Below are positions 51,305 to 59,544 of a DNA stretch of 64,000 bases, one piece after another. The stretch spans positions 1 to 64,000 of the forward strand of contig NZ_JAMTCF010000023.1 in the NCBI RefSeq assembly GCF_024171695.1. Reading direction: 5' to 3'. The stretch is from Actinosynnema pretiosum (GTDB lineage Bacteria > Actinomycetota > Actinomycetes > Mycobacteriales > Pseudonocardiaceae). The notes beneath the pieces were generated by a model, which was not told the origin of the DNA, did no database searches, and saw only the letters and a list, made by a program, of their open reading frames with translations. Within the stretch, counting starts at the first letter, position 1, and each line of letters begins with the position of its first letter. Both the position numbers and the translations under genes were made by a program.

Positions 51305-51943
51305 TCACCCGCCCGCCCCCGCCGCCGATCTGCGGAGCTTCGCGCGCAGCGCGCGGCGGGCCACCGGGCCGAGGTCGTCGACCACCTCGACGAGCACCGC
51401 CAGCTTGCCCAGCGCGTCCAGCGCGCCCAGGGCGCCCGCCGAATCGACGCCCTCGAACAGCTCCAGACCGATGAACCCGGCGCACACCGCGCGGGCCAGG
51501 CCGGGGACGTCGACGGCGTCGGCCAGCGGGGAGCCGGTCAGCAACCGGTGCAGCGCCCGCTCGACCGGGTCGATCCACAGCCCCAGCGCGGCGGCGGCCG
51601 TCTCGGCCAGGCCGGGGTCGGACTGGGCCGCCGCCAGCACCTGGGCGAGGACGGTGACGTTGCCCAGGGAGCGCTCCTCGGTGTGCACCCGGCGCCCCAG
51701 CTCCAGCAGTCCCCGCAGGTCCTCGACCTCCGCCAGCCGCGCCGCGAACGGCGCGACCCTGGCCTCGGTGGCGGCGAGGCAAGCGGTCCTGAGCAGTTCG
51801 TGCACGCTGCCGAAGTGGTAGAACACCAGCGCCTGGTTGACCCCGGCGGTGGTGGCGATCGTCCGCGCGGAGGCGCCGACGACGCCGTGCCGCCGGATCG
51901 TCTCGATCGCGCCGTCGACCAGTCGCTGCCGGGTGTCGCCCAT
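51305..51943 (-). CDS. TetR-family repressor
   Basis: This 212-residue repressor starts at ATG 51943. HTH: R-L-V-D-G-A-I-E-T-I-R-R-H-G-V-V-G-A-S-A-R-T-I-A then G-V-N-Q-A-L-V-F-Y-H-F. It is the last gene of a minus-strand operon with the FAD monooxygenase and the DHODH-like membrane fusion (six-base gap). It is the probable ligand of the palindromes at 54651-54710, by autoregulation. Confidence 0.88.
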   Translation of the reverse strand: MGDTRQRLVDGAIETIRRHGVVGASARTIATTAGVNQALVFYHFGSVHELLRTACLAATEARVAPFAARLAEVEDLRGLLELGRRVHTEERSLGNVTVLAQVLAAAQSDPGLAETAAAALGLWIDPVERALHRLLTGSPLADAVDVPGLARAVCAGFIGLELFEGVDSAGALGALDALGKLAVLVEVVDDLGPVARRALRAKLRRSAAGAGG

Positions 51944-51948
51944 GGCCG

Positions 51949-53505
51949 TCACGGTAGGCGCACGGCCCCACCCGCCTCGTCGGGGGCCGGGGCGCACAGG
52001 TGCGGGCGGGCCAGGACCAGGGCGGTCGCGGTGAGGGCGACGCCGACGAGGACCGGCGCCAGGTGGCCGAAGTGGGTGTACCCGATCGCGCCGTGCACGA
52101 CCAGCGCGGGACCGAACCCGGCCACGGCCGCCGTCGCGAGCGACCACCAGACCCAGGACTCGCCCCTGCGCCACCCCCACGCGCTGATCAGGGTGATCGC
52201 GGCGGCGGTCGCCGTCAGCGCGCCGCCGAAGCCCGCCCGGTCGTGGGCGATGAAGGGCAGCAGGCGGGGGTTCGCGGCGCGCAGCGCGTCCGGGTCGGCG
52301 CCCAGGAACTCCAGGTCGCTGGCCACGAACACCCCGGTGAGGCCGACCACCGACACCACGACCCCGCCGACGAGCAGACCGGCGCCGGTGATCACCATCA
52401 GCAGCTGGCCGACCAGCGCCCTGCGCCGCACGTCCTCCGGGCCCTCGTCCCGCGCCGCCCACCGGGGCCGCTCGGCCCGCCGTCTGGTGGCGGCGAGGAA
52501 CAGCGGGAACAGCACCGCGGTGACCGCCGCGTGCAGCGGTTCCACGAAGCCGAACCCGAGGAAGTGCAGCAGCGTGGGGAAGCAGATCCACCCGGAGACC
52601 AGGTAGGCCTCGCGCGCCCACGGCCACCCCCGGCGCAGGCCGCCGACCGACAGACCCGCGTAGAGCGCGCCGAGCGCCACCATCGTGCCCGCCATGGTGA
52701 TCCGGTCGTGCTGGAGGAACCCCACCAGGCGGTGGTTGACCGCGTGCAGCCCGTCCAGCCCCGTGCCGAGGAAAGCGCGGTCGTACCCCAGCAGGACCGG
52801 CCCGAGCGCGATCACCGCAGCCCCCAGGCCCGCGCCCGCCATGCCCAGCCCCACCAGCAGGCCCCACCACCAGGCGGGCCACCGGCGGGGGTCGCGCCCC
52901 ACGTCCCGCAGGCCGGGCGGCGCGGTGGTGGGGGTGGCCGCCTCGACCACCCTGGCGAACCAGCCGGGACCCGCGCGCAGCAGCACCGGGGGAGCGGCGA
53001 GCACCACCGCGTCGGGGTCGGCCAGGGCGCGCGCGGCGGCCGACACCGACGGGGAGGTCGTGCGCAGCACGCGCGGGTCGTCGTCCCCGGTGGTGACCGC
53101 GTCGACGTGCGGGGCCAGCGCCGCCGCCACGTCCGGCCCGCAGGCCCGCGCCACCACCGGGACGCGGCGGCCCCGCGCGGCCTCGCGCACGGCGGGGACG
53201 TCGGCCGCGCCGACCGGCGACACCTCGACCACCCCGGCCCCCAGCAGGGGCAGCGCCCGCACCGCGTGCCGCGCCACGCCCGGCGGCACCACCGCGCCGA
53301 GCCTGCTGCGGACCGCGACACCCGCGACCGTCCCGGCCAGGTGCGCGGGCGCGTGCCGGTGCCCGAACATCCCGGCCACCAGGCGTCCGCCGCCGGGCCA
53401 CGAGCCGATCGCGGCCAGGGTCCGCAGCGCCAGCCGCTGGGACCGGCGCGTCCCGAGCAGCGCGGCGGCGATCCCGCGCAGCGGGTGGTAGGTCCAGTCG
53501 GGCAT
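51949..53505 (-). CDS. DHODH-like domain fused to a membrane domain
   Basis: This 518-residue protein starts at ATG 53505, overlapping the monooxygenase stop (ATGA). The first 180 residues (M-P-D-W-T-Y-H-P-L-R-G-I-A, S-Q-R-L-A-L-R-T-L, V-V-E-V-S-P-V-G, R-V-P-V-V-A-R) resemble a reduced class 2 dihydroorotate dehydrogenase barrel without the standard flavin and substrate residues that I could recognise. The remainder has about eight to nine hydrophobic segments with repeated loops H-D-R-I-T-M-A-G and H-D-R-A-G-F-G-G. It could bind a hydrophobic substrate or quinone for the monooxygenase; that is inference. Confidence 0.6.
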   Translation of the reverse strand: MPDWTYHPLRGIAAALLGTRRSQRLALRTLAAIGSWPGGGRLVAGMFGHRHAPAHLAGTVAGVAVRSRLGAVVPPGVARHAVRALPLLGAGVVEVSPVGAADVPAVREAARGRRVPVVARACGPDVAAALAPHVDAVTTGDDDPRVLRTTSPSVSAAARALADPDAVVLAAPPVLLRAGPGWFARVVEAATPTTAPPGLRDVGRDPRRWPAWWWGLLVGLGMAGAGLGAAVIALGPVLLGYDRAFLGTGLDGLHAVNHRLVGFLQHDRITMAGTMVALGALYAGLSVGGLRRGWPWAREAYLVSGWICFPTLLHFLGFGFVEPLHAAVTAVLFPLFLAATRRRAERPRWAARDEGPEDVRRRALVGQLLMVITGAGLLVGGVVVSVVGLTGVFVASDLEFLGADPDALRAANPRLLPFIAHDRAGFGGALTATAAAITLISAWGWRRGESWVWWSLATAAVAGFGPALVVHGAIGYTHFGHLAPVLVGVALTATALVLARPHLCAPAPDEAGGAVRLP

Positions 53506-54644
53506 CAGGGCGTCCAGCCGAGGACGGGCGCCATCGCGTGCGTGGTGACCGAGGCGGGCGTCAGCCGGGCGACGTGGTCGCGGACCGCCGCCGCCGGGGG
53601 CCACGACCACAGGGAGGCGGCGCCGAGGAGGGCGGAGCGGCGGGCGATCCGGCGGGTCCTGGGGCGTCGCGACCGGTCGTACCCGGCCAGTGCGGCGGGC
53701 ACGTCCCCGGTGGCGTCCAGGTGGGCGGCGAGCGTGACCGCGTCCTCCAGCGCCTGGCAGGCGCCCTGCCCGAGGAAGGGGTCCATCGCGTGCGCCGCGT
53801 CGCCCAGCAGGACCACCCGGCCGCGCGCGAACGTCGGCAGCGGCGGCAGGTCGTGCACGTCGTGCCGCAGCACGGCGTGCTCCGGCGTGGCCGCCAGCAG
53901 CGCGGGCACCGGTTCGGGCCAGTCGCCGAACCGGCGCGTCAGCGCGGCGTGCTCACCCCCGGCGCTCCGGCCGCCCGGCGGTGCGGTGGCGGCGGCGAAG
54001 CAGTAGAACCGCCCGTCGGGCAGCCGGGTGAACCCGACGCGCTCGCCGCGTCCCCAGAACACCGCGCCGTCGGCGGTGATCCCGGTCAGCGGTCCGGTGA
54101 TCATGCGCCACGCGGTGTGCCCCCTGTAGCGCGGCGGCCCCACCTCCGGCCACAGGCTCCGCCGCACCGCGCTGCCCACCCCGTCCGCCCCGACCACCAG
54201 GTCCGCGCGCAGGCGACCGCCCCGGTGCTCGACCACCGCCCCGCCGCCGTCCGGTCGCACCGCGCGCACCTCGCCGCCGGGCAGCAGGCACTCCGGCGGG
54301 AGCTCCTCCAGCAGCACCCGGAGCAGGTCGGCCCGGCGCACCATGGTCAGCGGAAGCCCGTGGCGCCGCACGACCTCGGCGTTGTCCACCCCCGACAACG
54401 GGCGCCCCGAGCGATCGCGCACACCCCCACCCGCCTCCGCCACCCCGACCGCCGCGACCCGCTCGGCCAGCCCGAGCGCGCCGAGCGCGCGCAGGGCGTT
54501 GGGCCACAACGAGAGCCCGGCGCCGATCTCCGCGAACCTCGCGGCCCGCTCCAGCACCGCCACCCGCCACCCCCGGCGGTGCAACGCCCCCGCTGCGGCC
54601 AGCCCGCCGATCCCGCCGCCCACCACGACCACCGTGCGCGTCAC
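53505..54644 (-). CDS. FAD-dependent monooxygenase
   Basis: This 379-residue flavoprotein hydroxylase (PHBH/salicylate hydroxylase group) starts at GTG 54644. FAD motif V-V-V-V-G-G-G-I-G-G-L-A-A-A near the N terminus, the D-G motif V-V-G-A-D-G-V-G-S and the G-D motif V-L-L-G-D-A-A-H-A-M-D-P are intact. The substrate is probably aromatic. GGAGGGGG lies eight bases before the start, and this site is part of the operator palindrome, so a bound repressor would cover it. Confidence 0.92.
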   Translation of the reverse strand: MTRTVVVVGGGIGGLAAAGALHRRGWRVAVLERAARFAEIGAGLSLWPNALRALGALGLAERVAAVGVAEAGGGVRDRSGRPLSGVDNAEVVRRHGLPLTMVRRADLLRVLLEELPPECLLPGGEVRAVRPDGGGAVVEHRGGRLRADLVVGADGVGSAVRRSLWPEVGPPRYRGHTAWRMITGPLTGITADGAVFWGRGERVGFTRLPDGRFYCFAAATAPPGGRSAGGEHAALTRRFGDWPEPVPALLAATPEHAVLRHDVHDLPPLPTFARGRVVLLGDAAHAMDPFLGQGACQALEDAVTLAAHLDATGDVPAALAGYDRSRRPRTRRIARRSALLGAASLWSWPPAAAVRDHVARLTPASVTTHAMAPVLGWTP

Positions 54645-54650
54645 CAGGCC

Positions 54651-54684
54651 CCCTCCGTTTTGAGCGATCGCTCAAAACGGAGGG
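54651..54684. promoter_or_regulatory. 34-bp perfect palindrome, operator 1 (covers FMO ribosome site)
   Basis: The sequence is a perfect inverted repeat over 34 bases with the core TTTTGAGCGATCGCTCAAAA (54658-54677). The outer CCCTCCG/CGGAGGG arms include the ribosome-binding site of the monooxygenase gene. The same 16-base core recurs at 54695. Confidence 0.85.
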
Positions 54685-54694
54685 TACGCCTGAG

Positions 54695-54710
54695 TTGAGC
54701 GATCGCTCAA
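54695..54710. promoter_or_regulatory. Operator 2, TTGAGCGATCGCTCAA
   Basis: A second perfect copy of the 16-base palindromic core, 35 bases centre-to-centre from operator 1. Two identical operators suggest cooperative binding of the TetR protein encoded at the end of the same operon. Confidence 0.85.
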
Positions 54711-54958
54711 TACCGGTTTCCCGGCTTCGGGTGCGACGTCGGAGGCGGTTCCGGTGACCGGCTGTCCTCGCCCGGTCGACCTGACCGAGCGGTGCGAGTG
54801 GTCCGGACTGCCTGCGCGGGAGGCGCTTCGTCGCAGGTGGTCGTGGTGTTGCCGACGGTGGTGGGGCCGGTCTGCGGAGCGGCTCGGTCGACGCCTGACT
54901 CCGCCTGCCTGCCCGCGTCCGCGCGGGTGGACCGGCGCGGGCGACCGACGCTAGGGGA

Positions 54959-55160
54959 TCAGCGGCCGGAGATCTCGAACAGCGCCTCGAAGGGCGGCGG
55001 CTCGAAGGCGATCAGCGCGCCCGCGATGAACTCGCCGTCGGGTAGCGCCCTGCCCGCGCGGACCTCGTCGAGCGCGGACGGCGTGATCGGCATGGCGTCG
55101 GCGGCCGGGGCGTCGTCCAGCCCGGCGGCGGTGATGGCGTCCGACGGTGTGGCCGGGCGG
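54959..55160 (-). pseudogene. C-terminal remnant or short ORF after the SDR
   Basis: One minus-strand frame reads plausibly as protein: D-A-I-T-A-A-G-L-D-D-A-P-A-A-D-A then M-P-I-T-P-S-A-L-D-E-V-R-A-G-R-A-L-P and E-P-P-P-F-E-A-L-F-E-I-S-G-R before the stop. The only usable start in frame is ATG 55093 (44 residues). It may be the tail of a lost gene or a small protein in the SDR operon. No family is recognised. Confidence 0.35.
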
Positions 55161-55163
55161 GCC

Positions 55164-55898
55164 TCAGACCTGGGTGACCCCGCCGTCGACGGCGAGCTCG
55201 GCGCCGTTGACGTAGCTGGACGCGTCCGAGGCCAGGAAGACCGCCGCCGCCGCGATCTCCTCGGGTTCGGCCAGGCGGCCGAGGGGGATCGCCGCCCCCG
55301 CGGCGTCGAGCTGGGCGGCCGGGACCAGGTCGATCAGGCCCTGCGTGCGGGTGCCGCCGGGGGAGAGCATGTTGATCCGGTACCCGCCCGCCCCCGCGCC
55401 GTGGGCGAACCCCCGGACCAGGTTGCGCAGCGCGGCCTTGGTCGCCCCGTACACGGGCAGGTAGGGCTGCGGGCGGGTGGCCGCCGACGAACCGATGAAG
55501 ATGATCGACGCGCCCGGCGCGAGCAGCGGCAGGGCCTTCTGCAGGGTGAACAGCGAGCCCTTGACGTTGGTGGTGAACATGGCGTCGAACTGCTCCTCGG
55601 TGATCTCGCCCAGCGGGGCGGTGATCCCGATCCCGGCGTTGGCGACCAGGACGTCGATCCGGCCCGCCCGCTCGGCGATCGTCGCGTAGAGGCCGTCCAG
55701 GTCGGCGAGGTCGTCCACGTCGCAGCGGATCCCGGTCACCCTCGGCCCCAGCTCGGCCTCGACCTCGTCCAGCTGCGCCTGGCGGCGACCGGTGACGAAC
55801 ACCCGCGCGCCCTCGGCGTGGTAGGCCCTTGCGATGGCCAGGCCGATGCCCGCGTTGCCGCCGGTCACGACCGCGACCTTGTCCTCGAGCGTCTTCAT
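55164..55898 (-). CDS. Short-chain dehydrogenase/reductase
   Basis: This 244-residue classical SDR has the NAD(P) motif V-T-G-G-N-A-G-I-G, V-T-G-R-R-Q-A-Q-L-D, N-A-G-I-G-I-T, S-I-I-F-I-G-S-S-A-A and the active-site Y-G-A-T-K. The R-R after the second strand suggests NADP(H). The TetR gene at 56022 lies upstream on the same strand, with two matching palindromes between it and this gene, so this SDR is a likely target of that repressor. Confidence 0.9.
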   Translation of the reverse strand: MKTLEDKVAVVTGGNAGIGLAIARAYHAEGARVFVTGRRQAQLDEVEAELGPRVTGIRCDVDDLADLDGLYATIAERAGRIDVLVANAGIGITAPLGEITEEQFDAMFTTNVKGSLFTLQKALPLLAPGASIIFIGSSAATRPQPYLPVYGATKAALRNLVRGFAHGAGAGGYRINMLSPGGTRTQGLIDLVPAAQLDAAGAAIPLGRLAEPEEIAAAAVFLASDASSYVNGAELAVDGGVTQV

Positions 55899-55916
55899 CC
55901 CGCACTCCGTCCACGT

Positions 55917-55940
55917 GTTATTGACTACTTGGACAATAAC
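55917..55940. promoter_or_regulatory. TetR-type operator A upstream of the SDR
   Basis: GTTATTG at the left and CAATAAC at the right form a 24-base inverted repeat with A/T-rich arms. It lies 19 bases upstream of the SDR start and resembles operator B at 55946. Confidence 0.8.
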
Positions 55941-55945
55941 ACTCC

Positions 55946-55967
55946 TTATTGACTATCTGGTCAATAA
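55946..55967. promoter_or_regulatory. TetR-type operator B
   Basis: TTATTGAC and GTCAATAA are perfect inverted 8-base arms of a 22-base site, 28 bases centre-to-centre from operator A. The pair probably binds the adjacent TetR protein. Confidence 0.8.
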
Positions 55968-56021
55968 CGGGGGCGGGGTTGTGCCGCAGGTCACCCGGCG
56001 CGGCGATGTGGTCCGGTCGGC

Positions 56022-56627
56022 TCAGTCGGGTGCGGGGTCCGTCCGGTCGCGCAGCACGCGCAGGGAGTCGAGCGCGACCGCCGTGAGCGCCGCGCGCCCG
56101 ACCCCCGCGCGTCCCAGCAGCTCCATCCCCCTGGTGACGGTGACGAAGTACATCGCCAGCGACGGCACGTTCGCGTCCTCGGGCAGGCTCCCGACCTCCC
56201 GCGCGTGCTCCAGGCACTGCCCGTAGATCCCGGCGAGCTGCTCGATGCCCGCCTTCGACGCCGTCGAGAGCTGGTCCTGCTCGCCGGTCGACTCCACGAG
56301 CGCCCGCGTGGACAGCGAGACCCGGCTGTCGCTGCGGCTGAACTCGATCGCCATCCGGAGCATGTGCCCGCGAATCCGCTCCACGGGCGAGGAGTCGCCG
56401 TGCTGGAGCGCTTCCGACACGGCCCGCGCCGCCTCGTCCCGGTCCTCGGACAGCGCCCGCAGGAACAGCTCCCGCTTCCCGCCGAACGCGTTGTACAGGC
56501 TCTGCTTGCCGAGGCCGGTCGCCCGCACCAGGTCGTCCAGCGTCGTGGCGGCCAGACCGCGCACGGAGAAGACCTCGCCCGCGCTGGTGATGACATCGCG
56601 CTCGACGAACTTGCGGGGGCGGGGCAT
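56022..56627 (-). CDS. TetR-family repressor
   Basis: This 201-residue regulator has F-V-E-R-D-V-I-T-S-A-G-E-V-F-S-V-R-G then T-T-L-D-D-L-V and G-L-G-K-Q-S-L-Y-N-A-F-G. The N-A-F-G-G-K-R-E-L-F segment is typical of the AcrR/NemR-like group. It is upstream of the SDR on the same strand, with operators A and B between them. Confidence 0.9.
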   Translation of the reverse strand: MPRPRKFVERDVITSAGEVFSVRGLAATTLDDLVRATGLGKQSLYNAFGGKRELFLRALSEDRDEAARAVSEALQHGDSSPVERIRGHMLRMAIEFSRSDSRVSLSTRALVESTGEQDQLSTASKAGIEQLAGIYGQCLEHAREVGSLPEDANVPSLAMYFVTVTRGMELLGRAGVGRAALTAVALDSLRVLRDRTDPAPD

Positions 56628-56656
56628 GGGGTCAGCCTATTTCACCGCCCGCGTGG

Positions 56657-57193
56657 TCAGTGCCTCGCGGACGACGCCCGCTCGGCGACGAGCCTCGCGG
56701 CGTCGGGGGCGTAGACGGTCATCCAGTGCGGGCGCAGCCGGTAGTAGAACACGCCCTCGTCCCAGTCGCCCTGGTCGCCGTAGAAGTCCTTGAAGTACGC
56801 GAGCAGGTCCGGCCAGTCCGCGTCGGGTTCGCCGTCCTCGGGGTTGAGGACCTCCACCGTGCCGTGGGTGAACACGCCCAGGTCCTCGCCGCGCATGTGC
56901 GCGGCGCTGGCGGCGGGGCGGGCCGCGAGGTGGCGGGCCTTGGCGGCGGTGCGGGCCGTGCCGAAGTACCACCTGCCGTGCAGGAAGTGCCCGTCCACGC
57001 CGCTGATCCGGGGCTCGCCCTTCGCCGTCACGGTGGACAGGGCGAGGGTGCTCATGCCGGTCAGGATTCGGGTGAGCTGCTCGGCGGTCATGGTGTGCTC
57101 GGCGACGATCGAGCGGAGGTGGTCGGTGGAGCGGGACAGCGAGGCGTCGAGCAGGGCCTGGAGCTCGGCGAGTTCTTCGGGCGTCTCACGCAT
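56657..57193 (-). CDS. Pyridoxamine-phosphate-oxidase-fold protein
   Basis: This 178-residue protein has a central split-barrel of the PNPOx/FMN- or F420-binding type: L-A-L-S-T-V-T-A-K-G-E-P-R-I-S-G-V-D-G-H, W-Y-F-G-T-A-R-T-A-A-K-A-R-H-L and V-F-T-H-G-T-V-E-V. Many actinobacterial members use F420; cofactor and substrate are not decided here. It stands alone between the TetR gene and the ABC operon. Confidence 0.75.
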   Translation of the reverse strand: MRETPEELAELQALLDASLSRSTDHLRSIVAEHTMTAEQLTRILTGMSTLALSTVTAKGEPRISGVDGHFLHGRWYFGTARTAAKARHLAARPAASAAHMRGEDLGVFTHGTVEVLNPEDGEPDADWPDLLAYFKDFYGDQGDWDEGVFYYRLRPHWMTVYAPDAARLVAERASSARH

Positions 57194-57211
57194 CGGGCCA
57201 CGATAGCCACG

Positions 57212-58090
57212 TCACCGCGCCGAACCCGCCGCGCCACCGCCCGACCGCCGCTCGCGCGACGCCCGCAGGTACCCCATCACCAGCGACTCCAGGTCGGGCC
57301 TGTCGCCGACCCAGCCCTCCCGCGCCCGCTCCGGGTCCCGCACCAGCAGGGTCGACCGCCGCTGCGCCCTGGTCGCGCTGATCAGCGTCCCGCCGACCCC
57401 GGACTCGTCCGAGGTCGGCCCCACCAGCACCTCGTGCCGCGCGAGCACGTCCTCCACGTCCCCGTCGACCTGGACCCGCCCCTCGTCGATCAGCAGGATG
57501 CGGTCGCACACCTTGTGCAGGTCGGTCAGCAAATGCGACGACATCACCACCGTGGTGCCGCGCTCGGCGACCTCGGTCATGATGATCCGCAGCGTCTCGT
57601 CGCGCGACAACGGGTCCAGATCGGACAGCGGCTCGTCCAGCAGCAGCAGGCGGGGCAACCGCCCCAGCGCCAGCGCGATCGCCGTCTGCGACCGGGCGCC
57701 CGCCGACAGCGCGGCGACCTTCGCGTCCGGGTCCACGCCCGCCAGCAGCCCGAGCACCTCGTGCGCCCGCTCGCTCGACCACCGCTCGTTCATGCCCGCC
57801 GCGACGCGCACCAGCTCGCGCACCGTCAGGTCCCGGTAGAGCGGCCGGTTCTGCGCCAGGAATGACACGTCCGGGTGGATTGCCCCGCGCACGGGGGTGT
57901 CGAAGACGCGCAGCTCGCCGGTCGTCGGGCGGACCAGGCCCGCCGCCATGCGCAGCAGCGTGCTCTTGCCCGCGCCGTTCGGGCCGACCAGGGCGACCAC
58001 GCTGCCCTCGGGGACGGTGAAGCTGCACTCGCGGACCGCCCAGCGGGCGCGGTAGCGCTTGCCCACGGCGGTCCCGGTCAACGGGTTCAT
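57212..58090 (-). CDS. ABC transporter ATP-binding protein 2
   Basis: This 292-residue ABC ATPase has Walker A G-P-N-G-A-G-K-S-T near residue 40, the signature A-L-S-A-G-A-R-S-Q, Walker B L-L-L-L-D-E-P-L-S-D-L-D and the switch His in V-V-M-S-S-H-L-L. It overlaps the GntR gene by ATGA and ends the operon. No second permease gene is next to it, so it may share the permease at 58531 or serve another. Confidence 0.9.
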   Translation of the reverse strand: MNPLTGTAVGKRYRARWAVRECSFTVPEGSVVALVGPNGAGKSTLLRMAAGLVRPTTGELRVFDTPVRGAIHPDVSFLAQNRPLYRDLTVRELVRVAAGMNERWSSERAHEVLGLLAGVDPDAKVAALSAGARSQTAIALALGRLPRLLLLDEPLSDLDPLSRDETLRIIMTEVAERGTTVVMSSHLLTDLHKVCDRILLIDEGRVQVDGDVEDVLARHEVLVGPTSDESGVGGTLISATRAQRRSTLLVRDPERAREGWVGDRPDLESLVMGYLRASRERRSGGGAAGSAR

Positions 58091-58497
58091 GATCGTTCCT
58101 CGGAGGGGTAGAGCTCTTCGCGGACCGCGGTGTACAGGGCGTCCACGTCCTCGACCACCAGGCCGCTCTCCACGGCGCCGCGCATCCAGGCGGTCAGCTC
58201 GCGCCGCAGCGGCGCGTCGTCGCCGGTGGTCGCCTCGGACGACAGGGACTTGATCACGAAGGTGCCCAGGCCCCGGCGGCCCTGCACCAGGCCCTCGCGC
58301 TCCAGCTCGCGGTAGGCCTTCACCACGGTGTTGGGGTTGACGGTGGTCGCCTCGACCACTTCACGCGCTGAGGGCAGCCGGTCGCCGGGGCTGAGCAGTC
58401 CCAGGCGCATGGCTTGCTCGACCTGATGGACGATCTGCATGTATGTGGAGACCCCGGAGCGCCGGTCGATCCGGAACTCGATCACGTCGCTCAGCAT
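58087..58497 (-). CDS. GntR-family regulator (YtrA type)
   Basis: This 136-residue regulator has a wHTH (V-E-Q-A-M-R-L-G-L-L-S-P-G-D-R-L-P-S-A-R-E-V, then V-N-P-N-T-V-V-K-A-Y-R-E-L-E) and a short C-terminal dimer domain, the YtrA layout. YtrA regulators sit in ABC transporter operons and repress them. The palindromic site at 60331 upstream of the first gene is the probable operator. Confidence 0.92.
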   Translation of the reverse strand: MLSDVIEFRIDRRSGVSTYMQIVHQVEQAMRLGLLSPGDRLPSAREVVEATTVNPNTVVKAYRELEREGLVQGRRGLGTFVIKSLSSEATTGDDAPLRRELTAWMRGAVESGLVVEDVDALYTAVREELYPSEERS

Positions 58498-58530
58498 AGG
58501 CGCTCCCGCCGCTCAGGGCCTCCACCGCGC

Positions 58531-59544
58531 TCAGCTCTGCCTGCGCAGCGCCCACGCCGTGCCCGCCAGCAGCACGACGGCGAGCGCGCCGAAGACCGCC
58601 GCGTCGACCAGGTGCACCTGCCAGGCCTCGCGCGCCGGGACGACGTCCGCGAAGTGCTTCGCCACACCGGAATCCGCCAGGCAGGCCAGGAACTCCTCCT
58701 GGAGCTCGGCGCCCTCCGCCTCGCTCGTCGCCGCCTGCCCGACCCCGGACTTGCAGCCCTGGGTGATCTCCCTGACCCGCTCGACGGGGATCTGCCGCCC
58801 GGCGTCGTCCAGCGCGCCCTGCGCGAGCACCAGGAACCCGTTGCTGTCCGGGCTCAGCAGCTCGTTGCCGGGGCTCTCCAACCGCTGGGTGGGCGCCAGG
58901 CGGTCCACCGGGCCGGACAGCGCCAGGCGCGCCACGACGAACGCGCCGAGCCCCGCCGTCATGGCGACCAGGGTCCGCCGGGTCACCACGCCGAGGAACG
59001 TGCCGAGCGCGAACGCGAACAGCGCGTAACCGGTGGGGGAGACGTGCTCGATGCCGAAGGTGATGGGGTGGAACGGCCCGTTCATCTTCGGGCCGAGCGT
59101 GCCCGCCGTCTCCAGGAACCACCAGACCGCGGTCTGCAGCGCGGCCAGCACGATCAGCGCGGGGACGAGCGCGATCACCAGCTTGTGCAGCATCCACCGG
59201 GTGCGGCTCACCGACTGGGTGAACGCCAGCACGTGCGTGCCCTGCTCCAGCTCGCGGGCGAACAGCGGGGCGCCGATGAAGAGCCCGATCAGGGCGGGCC
59301 CGCAGATGATCGCGATCCGCACGACGTCGAACGAGGTCGACCAGGACTGCCTGAAGCCCTTGATCGCGTCGGGGTCGGCCGTGCACGCGTCGAGCGCCAG
59401 CGAGGCGCACGCGGTGAGGTTCCTGGCGGCGAGCTCGTCGACCACGGCCGACCGCATCAGGGCGATGACGCCCGTGCCGACGACCAGCAGGCCGAGCAGG
59501 GTGAGCAGTTGCAGGCGCTGCAACCGGAACGAGGCCCAGATCAT
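58531..59544 (-). CDS. ABC transporter permease
   Basis: This 337-residue membrane protein starts at ATG 59544. An N-terminal helix (L-L-T-L-L-G-L-L-V-V-G-T-G-V-I) is followed by a large outer loop with two Cys and then about five helices, including I-C-G-P-A-L-I-G-L-F-I-G-A-P and L-V-I-A-L-V-P-A-L-I-V-L. This is the ABC-2-type layout. It overlaps the frameshifted ATPase gene by ATGA and follows it in the operon. Confidence 0.85.
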   Translation of the reverse strand: MIWASFRLQRLQLLTLLGLLVVGTGVIALMRSAVVDELAARNLTACASLALDACTADPDAIKGFRQSWSTSFDVVRIAIICGPALIGLFIGAPLFARELEQGTHVLAFTQSVSRTRWMLHKLVIALVPALIVLAALQTAVWWFLETAGTLGPKMNGPFHPITFGIEHVSPTGYALFAFALGTFLGVVTRRTLVAMTAGLGAFVVARLALSGPVDRLAPTQRLESPGNELLSPDSNGFLVLAQGALDDAGRQIPVERVREITQGCKSGVGQAATSEAEGAELQEEFLACLADSGVAKHFADVVPAREAWQVHLVDAAVFGALAVVLLAGTAWALRRQS

